Assembly (NCBI GenBank): GCA_001566295.1
Contig: KQ964247.1
Span: forward strand, 2,232,001-2,296,000
Reading direction: 5' to 3'
Length of the DNA: 64,000 nucleotides
Source: Microdochium bolleyi
Lineage: Eukaryota > Ascomycota > Sordariomycetes > Xylariales > Microdochiaceae
Of this stretch, positions 55,339 to 64,000 are shown piece by piece; the first letter of the stretch is position 1, and each line of letters begins with the position of its first letter. A program made the translations under genes and the position numbers. The notes under the pieces were generated by a model. The model ran no database searches. It had not been told where the DNA came from and saw nothing but the letters and a program-made list of their open reading frames with translations.

Positions 55339-56216
55339 TCAGATGAAGCTCGGGCTCCAGTACTCCCACTCGGCAGCCTGTTTATCGACCCACAGCATGC
55401 CCTCGCCCACGAGGTCCTCGATGGCGGTCTGCGCGCGTGCGCGTGCCCAGCGCAGGTTGACCATGAGCATGGAGACGCTGACGTAGCCGAGGATCTGGGC
55501 GGCCTCGAGGACGGCGCTCTGGTCTGTGTTCAGCTCCTTGGGCACGGAGCGGATATACGATTTGTTTCCGACCTTGATGACGGAGAAGCTAGAGCCTAGC
55601 GGCTTCAGCGTGGCCACAGCACGGAGGACATCGTCCCTGGTCAAAGGGACACAAAGCGTCAGTAAAATGCCGGCGATCTTCAAGAAAGTGACGATGTGTT
55701 GGGAACCGCAGTTGAAAGAGATACTAACTCTGTGATCTCGGGGCTCCCCTCCATCCGGCCCCGCATGAGCCGGTCCCTGAGCTCCTTGACCCCGATCAGC
55801 CCGCCGTTCTCAGCCCTCGTCGCGCTGCACACCTCGACGACTCGGACCGCGAGCTCGAAGTAGAAGTCATTGACCGTCCGGCCGAGGAGCTGCGTCCAGA
55901 AGCTCCCGCCACCGCCACTGCTACCACCACCACCACCGCCGCCCGTAGACGAGGAGGAGTTGACACTGCTCCAGGCCAAGGGGTCGATGCCGATGGCGGC
56001 GCACATGTGGGCGAACTGCGCGCGAAAGGACGGGTTGGAGCGGATATCCTTGGCGTGAGTCTGCGCGAACTGCTGCAGGAGCGAGCGGAAGACCTCAAGC
56101 TGCGCCTCGAGTGCCTGCGCGTTGGACGTGCGCAGGGAGGACCCGTGCGAGGCGAACTGCGCGGACGTCAGGCGCGACCGGTCAAAGGCCGCGAGGCCGA
56201 CGCCCTTGCGGGACAT
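55339..56216 (-). CDS. SNF8: ESCRT-II subunit Snf8/Vps22 (EAP30)
   Basis: This is a core subunit of ESCRT-II in multivesicular-body sorting on endosomes. Exons are 56216-55729 and 55636-55339. The 92-bp intron has donor GTTAGT and acceptor CCAG, giving SPEITE/DDVLRAV. The product is 261 residues, near the family norm. The N-terminal helix begins with MSRKGVGLAAFDRSR. The winged-helix region includes FYFELAVRVVEVC and GGLIGVKELRDRL, and the second winged helix ends WVDKQAAEWEYWSPSFI, the typical C terminus. Odd: residues 87-105 are a Ser/Gly tract that replaces the short loop normally found before FW-x-QLLG. It is probably a lineage-specific loop expansion. It is divergent from RPS16. Confidence 0.95.
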
Positions 56217-56775
56217 GGTTCTGGCTTTTTAAGGAACGTGATGTGTCGCGATGTTACTCTGTGTATGTGCGCGTCTTGGTGTATGCAGGTGACAGGTCGT
56301 CGGAGTTGTTCAGGAAGCTGCGTTGTAAGTCCGGTACACCAAGCTGCTGATCAACGATGATCGGAGCACCGATGTCTGTCGGCCGGCCAGGAACCCCGCA
56401 GACGTCGAAGGTCCGGCCGGAGGTTCTGAGTGGGGGCCCGGGTTGCAACTCCACTCGAAAGTGACGTACCTAATCAGGTTTAGGTAAGCTGGATTAGAGC
56501 TGCTCGGGACATCTTCGGAAGCCACTGTTATCTTATCGACTGACCCACTTCCAGCAAATGCACAACTAGGCTTGGAAAGAGCGGCCCACCCAATCTGTGC
56601 TAGCGTTTTTGAAGGGCACAAACCCTTTTCTCGCCCGGCACGCGAAAAATTCACTGCCTGAGCCCTGGCACTCGACCCATCCTGTGCCAACCCTCACGAC
56701 CTGTGACAGAAAGCCGGCCCTTGGTTCGCGAATATCCTCACCCAGCCAGATTCCAACACGACAACTACCGCAATC
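56217..56775. other. Divergent promoter region of SNF8 and RPS16
   Basis: This is 559 bp without a gene. GGCCGGCC- and CCGGCCGG-like palindromic motifs occur near 56380-56415. No specific factor can be assigned with confidence. Confidence 0.5.
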
Positions 56776-57665
56776 ATGTCGACTCAGAGCGTCCAGTGCT
56801 TCGGCAAGAAGAAGACGGCCACCGCCGTCGCCCACTGCAAGGTACGATGCTGCCGCCAATCTCGCCGTCGAAAGTAGCACGCCGCCATCAACACCCCGGT
56901 TCCCATCGCCCGCGACATCAACAATAGAAGCACTCGTGGGAGAGAAACGAGGGACGAGTCTTGCGACAACGAACCGAGATGCTCTTATTCGGCTGTTGAA
57001 CTGGCAAAATGGGAACTGGGCTGGAGAAAAGGCGTGCAACAAAAATCATGGCGGAAGCGAACCATTTGACTGACTTCGGTCTCGATATAGGCTGGCTCCG
57101 GCCTCATCAAGGTCAACGGCCGTCCTCTTAACCTCCTCCAGCCTGAGGTCCTCCGCTTCAAGGTACGATTAAACGAACAATGACGATCGACTTTTCCGAC
57201 CACTGTGCAGCCTTGCTTGTCGGCCCATCAGCATCAGTCGACTCGCACGTTGAGCTGTTAGGACTTGCGTGCATCGAGTCACAACAATGCAATGGGTTCA
57301 TGGATAGGCAGCACAGTGGCCAGGTTGTCGAATACTTGCATCAGAGATTCACCGTCTAATGCGCTCCTCTACAGGTCTACGAGCCCGTCCTCATCGTCGG
57401 TCTTGACAAGTTCGCCCAGGTCGACATCCGGATCCGGGTGACCGGTGGTGGCCACACCTCGCAGATCTACGCCGTTCGCCAGGCTCTCTCCAAGGCCCTG
57501 ATCGCCTACTACCAGAAGTTCGTCGACGAGCACAGCAAGAACCTGCTCAAGCAGGCCCTTACACAATACGACCGCACCCTCCTTGTTGCCGACAACCGCA
57601 GATGCGAGCCCAAGAAGTTCGGTGGTAAGGGTGCCCGCTCCAGATTCCAGAAGTCTTACCGTTAA
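56776..57665 (+). CDS. RPS16: 40S ribosomal protein uS9 (RPS16)
   Basis: This is a small-subunit cytosolic ribosomal protein whose C-terminal tail reaches the P-site tRNA. Exons are 56776-56841, 57091-57162 and 57375-57665, all phase 0, giving 142 residues, the usual eukaryotic length. Seen: QCFGKKKTATAVAHCK, IKVNGRP, the central RVTGGGHTSQIYAVRQALSK block, and the invariant GARSRFQKSYR C terminus. The introns (249 and 212 bp) are clearly longer than the 53-120 bp typical elsewhere here, a common trait of ribosomal protein genes. I looked for box C/D snoRNAs in them and found no convincing C and D box pair. Codon usage is strongly C-ending, as expected of a highly expressed gene. Confidence 0.97.
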
Positions 57666-58454
57666 ACGGTGTCTCACGACGACTACGACGACAAACCACC
57701 CGCCTGGCGTCTTGTTTTCTTTGTGGGGATTATTCTGGGGGTTCTGGTGCTACACAGCGAAGGGAATGCAAAAAGCTTACGACGGATCAATGGGGCCTGA
57801 GGCGCTGCTGTGACCGCGGCGACGGCACAGCGGCCCGCTGCTCTCTTGTCTTGTTGCCGCCTTTCCCACCCGGCAGCGGTTTCTTCATACCTGACTGCAC
57901 GGCGATATATCGGTCATGGATGGGGGATCGCTGCCGGAGTCATCAAAAGACCAAACACGAAAAGCATAGAGAACGAGTGCTGCTCTTTCTCTTACGATCG
58001 AAATGCATTTACATTGGCGGTGCTACAACGCTGCCTGGCTGTAAAGGGATAGGCGAATACAATGACAAAAAACAAAACAAACTCGAACAGATAGTTCGTC
58101 ACTTTGATGATGTGATTATCCCAAGGACTCTTATGCATTTGTCCGCATGCTTGTCGTAACTGCCACTGCAATTGTTAGATGCTGCCGCGCTGAGCAGTCT
58201 CCAGCAACGCAACCGAGACCTCCTCGGGACATCACACTCAACATGGCGCCAAGTAAATGTCATTCATTGCATTGTTGACCCGTCGCTGCTTCAACACAGG
58301 AGCCTCATTTTACTGCGCGAGTGTTTCTTGTCCCACTCCCACGGCCTTCCCAAATAATCCTAAGGGCCTTAAAGAAGAATGAGATGATAATGTGACTCCA
58401 TTTTGCCAGTGGCGGTGGCCGAGCCAGTGTTCACGAAGACTCAAGCACCGCCTG
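57666..58454. other. Intergenic region downstream of RPS16
   Basis: It holds the RPS16 3' UTR. No gene is recognised; a short frame continues upstream of the RING-like ORF but lacks an ATG before 58455. Confidence 0.5.
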
Positions 58455-58825
58455 ATGGTCTGCAAAGCACCTGTTAGGGCGGCGGCCAAGAACTCTGCTC
58501 ATCGCACAACAACTCGGAAGAATCAGCCAGGGCTTCAGACCTCCTCCCACATACTTACGGGACAGCACATAGACCAGATGATGGATGACTGGGAGGGTCA
58601 CTCGGGTTGTCAAGGCGAAGCTTACGAGACTTCTGGTAACCGCGAGAGCGGTATCCCATGTACCATGTGCATGGAGGAGCTAGCGGGTCTGAGGATACAG
58701 TGCGGTAAGTGTCTATTGAATCCACTCTATTCAAGCTCAGTTACTGACAATTCAAAGACCACTACTTTTGCCAACCTTGCCATATTGATATGATTGAGGG
58801 AGACGATGCTTGCTATGGGGTGTAG
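58455..58825 (+). CDS. Small RING-like Cys/His protein, possibly a fragment
   Basis: I do not recognise a specific gene. If the intron 58705-58757 (GTAAGT, CTGAC branch, AAAG acceptor) is removed, exons 58455-58704 and 58758-58825 give 105 residues. The C-terminal end reads CTMCMEELAGLRIQC then DHYFCQPC, that is C-x2-C-x10-C-x-H-x2-C-x2-C, the first six ligands of a RING-type zinc site. The frame stops about 14 residues later, after DDACYGV, so the last Cys pair of a RING is missing. It is therefore either a truncated RING gene or a gene with a further exon I could not place. The N-terminal part is basic and has no recognised domain. It sits 350 bp from a kinase relic and near an NLR-like gene, in the same accessory patch. 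Confidence 0.4.
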
Positions 58826-59174
58826 AGGAGACTGGCCATTCTATGGGCAAAAGCCTTATAGTGCTTTACGGACATCCCAGGCCGAACGTGAACGAGAATG
58901 TGGCAAGAATACTGGGCCAATGCTACAAGATAATCAGGTATGAGGACTTATTTATCATTCCCATGTGCGCAGTCACCAACGGTCTCCTTTACTATACCAT
59001 TAGTTCAAGAAACTTGCATCTCTCACCATGAAGCATACGGCGCAAGTTGATGAGAAATGGTGATGAAACCGCGCGGCACAGGGTCCATGCATCGCCTTGA
59101 GATGTAGAATGGGGCATGGGGAAGCAACAGTCCGCGAATTTTTCCAGGTTCGCGCTCCGACTGCAATGCGACTG
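58826..59174. other. Spacer between RING-like ORF and kinase relic
   Basis: No gene or structure is recognised. Confidence 0.5.
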
Positions 59175-59513
59175 TCAGTTTGTAACTGATCGAATTCTCT
59201 GCCTCTGTTCAACAGTGAGCCTCATTCCAGCTTGCGTGCAGTTGAGATGAGTTCGTTCATTGTGCCAGGCTTGCGTTCTTTCGAGACCTTGTAGAATCCC
59301 AACCTTAATGTTTTGCTTGTCTGCATCCGCCCAGGCTTCTGTGCAGCCAACCCCGAAGTCGATGAGCCAAGCTTCCCCGTCTCTGGTTACCGGGACGTTA
59401 TCTGGTTTCGCGTCTCCCCAGACAACGTCTGATGCATGGAGCAAACCAATGATCCGCCGGATCTCCTTCAGATGTCGGGTTGGGTAACACACAAATAACG
59501 AGATACACATCAT
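59175..59513 (-). pseudogene. Truncated fungal protein-kinase C-lobe relic
   Basis: The frame encodes LLHASDVVWGDAKPDNV, a catalytic loop with Asp, Lys and Asn in the order used by the large fungal family of atypical kinases (GDxKxDN), then AWLIDFGVG with the DFG metal-binding motif, then the family's ADADKQ and LQGLER segment. The N-lobe, Gly loop and VAIK-type lysine are absent, and the upstream sequence on this strand is the end of the NACHT gene, 32 bp away. The frame ends within about 35 residues after the LQGLER segment. It looks like a 3' remnant of a kinase gene cut off at the NACHT 3' end. An alternative is that it is a spliced terminal exon of the NACHT gene, but I found no good donor. 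There is a stop just upstream of the frame. Confidence 0.55.
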
Positions 59514-59544
59514 CCATATTGACTAGGATTCTGCCACGATTTTG

Positions 59545-62500
59545 CTACACAAAGTCTTCGTGCACTGACTCCACACCAACCATCACACAGGCTGCGCGGC
59601 TTCGTTCTCTGGCTAGCACACCGCAGGCTCTCATTGATTGGAACGCTGCATCCAGGCCAGCTCGTATGTCCGCTGGCACGGATAGTGCGTGCCGTATCTT
59701 AAAAGAGCTGTCCATGGGGAGTATATTGCTTCCATCACGGATGGCAGCAAGCGCCAGTTGCATCAAGCTAGTTATCTCATTGTCGTAGCCTTGCCAGTGG
59801 TCTTGAAAGTAAATGTCTGAATTGGACGACAACCAGTATCGGTGCTTCGCTTGCTCCGAGTGGTTGCATTGAGCAACGGCCCATAGTTGCGCTTCAGCGG
59901 TTGCAAGTCGGTCCAATCCTTGATAATCCTGCCCGCAGTCGTCCTGTACGTTGCGGATCATGGCTAAAATGGCCTTGGCCGAATAGCTCACTACGAGGCA
60001 GATATCACCCTTAGAACAAGGGAATTGTCGGTAACCCACTGGTAACTCGTTGAATGAGACAAATCCTTCGACTTCGCCATAGTGTAGCGTAAAGTATATC
60101 TGGGCTTCCAAGTCTGCGCCGTGGTCCACAAGAAGATCGACAAGGCTGATGAAATAGCTGTGCTCAAGCTTCGAGATGGTCCAATGCTGGATCTCAGACA
60201 ATGCAACACAAAGCAGTGCGGTCAGAGGCATCTGCCTCATCCACACTGGCGGATCCAAGTTGGGCTTTAGCTCAAGACGGAACAAGTGTGCAGTGCGTAC
60301 GCTTGCGCCTTTGCTCAATAGCTTCTGAGATATTTCGAACCTGAAGAGTCCACCATTGTTTTTTAAGTATAATGGCAGCGTACAGGAGTAGCCAAGGAGC
60401 TGAGATGCGATGTTCGAGCTGTGCTGGCGATGGTCCAGGAACAGCAGGATATACTTCCACGTCTCGACGTCGTGGCGGCATGCGAATGCAGCCTCCAGTA
60501 GGAAAGAATCGTCATTCTGAACAAGGTCTTTAGGGCTCATTTTCTTCGAAGCAGTCTTCTTGCAGTCCGTGTATCCAGAGGGCGTGGCCGGCTCAACGCA
60601 TATGTGACCGCTCTTGAAGAGTCTCTCGCATAGCGTAAGCATTTGCAATATGGTTCCAGTGACATCCTCGGCACCTGAGAGCACCTCGTATGACCTCAAG
60701 GCGTGTATCTGAACTTCGAGGTCCCCTCTATGGCGTTCGGGAAAATAAATTCTTGAGCCAGGCACATCATCTTGCCAATCGCGTGCATGGCGAAACAAAC
60801 GGCAGCTTGCAAGGTTGGCTTGCCAGAATGCCAGCTGAACCTTGGCAGGAGGCAACTCGTGGGCGCTCAATATTGAAAGACCTTCTGCAGTTTCACAAAG
60901 AAAGTCTCGTGCGCAGCGATGGATGAGATAGTAGGCAGGGCCATCATTGAGAAATGGAACCAATTTGAGGTACTCGCTGCTGTGAAATGGCCGGAGCATG
61001 GGTCCGTAGTACTCCTTGGTTTCAGCGCATTGGACGAGACCAGCGCAACGAGCAAGGACATCTTTGTTCGTAATCCGGCAAGCCTCAGATAACGTTTCCA
61101 CAGAGACTATCTCTGGTGATTCTGATTCCAGAAGAAGGTCAAGTAGATGAGGCGTCGTCGTCAGCATCAAGTTGAACTGGGTGAAGAAAGTCTTATGATG
61201 AAAATAGCTTGGTCGATGAGGGTACCCAGGGGCATGGGTGGCGTCTAATACAAGCCGAAGATAGTATGCTGCGCGGGTTAGATGATGAGTGCTATCACCG
61301 TTTGTTCTCGCCCACATGTCTGCAAAGAGGCGAGACAGATCCGAAGGCATCATTTCAATGCGGTGCATCAAATCTGAAATTGATTCTTCCAGCTGTAAAG
61401 CCTGGGATACTGCCTCGACCGTGAGACGCAGCCAGAGGAAAATCCCTTCTGCTTTTTCGACAAGCGTCGCAGACAGCCACGATGCCAAGTCTCCAGTACT
61501 CGAAAAATGAGGGTCGTTGAATATGAGTGAAGCCCGTCCATTCGAACCGCCCAGTATGGTCTGGTAGTACGGAGGGATCACAATGGTGCTCCTAGCATAT
61601 CGTTCAAGATCCGACCTGTTGAGTTTTTCCAGTCGAAGCTGAGGATAATGACCGAGCGCTCGGGCTAGGAGCGGTTCTGGACGTGATGCCAAGCACATTT
61701 TGAGCTTTCCTGTGCTAACGGCAAACCCTTTCAGTCGCTCCAAGAAAGCCATAAGTCGAGGCACGCCGTCTTCAGGTAAAACTTCGTCGAGCCCATCAAC
61801 GAACACTGCTACAGCGTTGCGGGTATGTCCAAGCACTGTCTCAATCAACTGATGCAACTCTCCTTCCGACCAATCTGTGTCGCTTTCTTTGTATGACAGA
61901 TGCTGGAAGTCCACAAACTTTGGACTAAGGAGCATCTCGTCCGCCAGTAACAGTTGGTGCAGTAGGGAAAGCAGCAGTCCCTTGATGCTCTGCTGTATTT
62001 TCGTGCCGGGACGCCAAAGGAAATGCGAGACAAGCGCAGTACCTTGTGTCCATTGATCAAGATATTGTTGAGTCTTCGGGTTGGTTACTAGAAACCTCAT
62101 GAGAGCCGTTTTGCCCGATCCGGGCTTTCCGCTGATCCAGTAAACTGGTGCGGTTGACCTTAGCCAGTTAGAGAAGCTGTCCCATGAGTGCTGGGTGTCT
62201 GACGTTTCACTTTCATCATCGGCGTCATCTTTGAGTACCCACGTGAAGGTCTCCGGGTGCGAATCGCGGACTTGATTACGGCATTCGTTCAGGTCGTTAA
62301 ACTTGAAGCAGCGCAAGAGTCGGTCTCTGGAAGCGGCTAATTTCGCCTCGTCCTCACGGCTGGCTGCACTTTGCAAGACTGTGTCCGACCATTTGTCCGC
62401 AGACTGGTCCAGTCGTGCAGCTATACGATCTACGTGACTCGTGATTGTGATGTTGCTTAGCTCCGCCTGATCAGAAACGTGCTTCTTGATATCGTCGATA

Positions 62501-63178
62501 GCCTTTTGTTTGTTGGTCTGATAGTCGCTGATGAAGGTTCTGATGTTGTCTCTTAGACGGGACGAGTCGGTCTCGGCTCTGGCGGAGCTCTCACTACAGC
62601 CCACGTGAATGGTTAGCACTCGAGTAGTGCCTGAGTAGAGCATGGGCAAAAAATTTGCCTAGCCTTGAACGAGGGACTTACAAGATGGCTGTCATCAACC
62701 CGGTTTGCAAGGTCTGCTCTGCTTCGGCCAACCTCTGATCCAGCCGGTTCAGCCGTCTCTTCCTCCATGTCATTTTCACGGTGGTCTTGAGTGTCGCAGC
62801 CAGTTGGGCTCGCGCCGGCGGACAATTTAGAAGATTGACCTCTCTTTGCAAATCCCTGGCAGCACCCTGACACTTCTCAGCAAGGTCGGCGAGCTGCTTG
62901 TCCCGCGCTTTGGCCTTGGTGACAGTAGCCACCAGTGGTGCGGCTGAAGCCGGCACCGAAGGAACTGCAGGCGCTGCTGCCACAGCCGCTGGAGAAAGGA
63001 CGTCCCTTGTGCGATCAGAGAGGGCTTTGAGCTCTTCAGCGCGATCGGCGAGTGCAGGGTCGAGAACACCATCTTGGTACACCTGCCGCGCGACACGGAT
63101 TATCTCGCGTCCCGTGCCGACGATCTGGAAAATGTTGCACGCTAGGCTGAGCCCCGCGAGGGGCTCAAGGCCTGACAT
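59545..63178 (-). CDS. NACHT-domain NLR-like (STAND) protein
   Basis: Fungal STAND proteins of this type act in non-self recognition and regulated cell death. Exons are 63178-62682 and 62593-59545. The 88-bp intron has donor GTAAGT, a GCTAAC branch and acceptor TGTAG, joined as LMTAIF/ESSARAE. The product is 1181 residues. Residues 1-150 form a helical N-terminal domain starting MSGLEPLAGLSLACNIFQIV, similar in style to HeLo-like or other fungal STAND N-terminal domains, and interrupted by an Ala/Pro-rich insert (about 65-85). The NACHT P-loop is GKPGSGKT (321-328) and Walker B is FVDGLDE (430-436). The region after NACHT resembles the helical extension found in many fungal NACHT proteins (DUF7791-like by memory). 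No WD40, TPR or clear ankyrin array is visible, so the sensor part is unusual or lost. Function is inferred by family. Confidence 0.88.
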
Positions 63179-64000
63179 GTTGACGTGTAATGTTCTCCAG
63201 CGTATAGCGCGCCCGTGAATGTTGAGGGCTCGTCTGTGTTATCCGTAGGTATTGGGTGGGAACGGGTTGTGCCTTGCTAACTGAGAGGGAGCAGGCTGGA
63301 AAAGCGGGGGAGGTAGGCATACTCGTAGATTGAATGTGCTGTTACACGTGTATGGGCATGCGACTGCTCGGGTTGTTTCCATGCAGCATTTCATTCGCAG
63401 CCTTGCCGGTGAACGGCAAATCTGACAGCAGTCATTGCGGTGCTGTTTTCAGCGAAATTCTACCAATACTCTTTCTAACGCACGCGATTGTCATTCGCCC
63501 ATGGTTTCCGAGGCATGTCTGATCTCTGCCGACGCAGATTCGACAGTGGTATCTGTTCTAAGAGACACGACAAACCCCCAAGAGAGTACTGCAGTTGAGT
63601 GTCAGTATTGCACAGGCTTTACTTGCCTAAACCCCAACCCCAACGCCCCGCATTTGGTTGACCGTAGAGGCGAGATCGTGGCAGTGAACCTACCGAGCCC
63701 TTTTGTCTCTTCTGCATAATATGTATTATACAGCGGAGCGGGCGTTAGATCTGGCCCCGGAATAATGTCTACATGGTAGGACACGACGGAAAATTAGGGT
63801 AGAGTAGGGAAAGACATGGTTGACGAACTCAGTACTTGGGGCACTTGGTCCTTTTTCATATCGCAGCCAAATTTGGATTCGTGGTCTACAAGAAGCTCAT
63901 TGAACAGCGTAGTATCATAGGTTCGGTACCCCCAAGGGTTTGGAGCCGAATCTTGACGTCTGAACTACTGGCTTACCTGAACACTAAGGGTTCCTAGGCC
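63179..64000. other. Intergenic sequence at right edge
   Basis: This is upstream of the NACHT gene and must contain its promoter. No further gene is recognised. Confidence 0.6.

Noticed and set aside
56842..57374. Possible snoRNA hosted in the long RPS16 introns
   Set aside because: A TGACGA resembling box C is present in intron 2, but no matching box D (CTGA) with terminal stem was found.

Overview
The window is nuclear DNA of a filamentous ascomycete (Pezizomycotina, most probably Sordariomycetes). Genes are broken by short GT-AG introns of about 45-120 bp with CTAAC/CTGAC-type branch sites, spacing is wide, and gene content is fungal: a Con7-type C2H2 regulator, an AA9 polysaccharide monooxygenase, a NACHT-domain NLR-like protein, a peroxisomal uricase and a tRNA-Leu with an anticodon-pairing intron. 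All gene models were built by reading splice sites by eye; no homology search was run.

Layout: 438-14716 is a compact block holding the TORC2 subunit Ste16/Rictor (-), urate oxidase (+), mitochondrial ribosomal protein uL13m (-), the copper chaperone for SOD (+), the DEAD-box helicase Dbp2 (+) and an AA9 LPMO (-). From 14717 to 28906 there is about 14 kb with no supportable protein gene, only simple repeats, ending in the Con7-like regulator (28907-30489). The last 2.8 kb of this gap is almost free of ATG on the sense strand, which points to an exceptionally long Con7 5' leader. Next come the U5 snRNP assembly factor AAR2, tRNA-Leu(AAG), and the divergent pair RRP5 (-) and a YML020W-family hydrolase-like gene (+). 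Then follow the giant single-exon lipid-transfer protein Fmp27/BLTP2 (45954-54887), ESCRT-II SNF8 (-) and ribosomal protein uS9/RPS16 (+). The right end is accessory in character: a small RING-like ORF, a truncated fungal protein-kinase relic and a 1181-residue NACHT protein.

Most genes are unrelated housekeeping functions (TORC2 signalling, purine catabolism, mitochondrial and cytosolic ribosomes, rRNA processing, splicing, endosomal sorting, lipid transfer) and not a pathway cluster. The strongest unexplained signals are the ATG-depleted leader of the Con7-like gene, the roughly 500-bp intron of DBP2 at the SRGI/D position with a hairpin beside its branch site, and the NLR/kinase-relic/RING neighbourhood.
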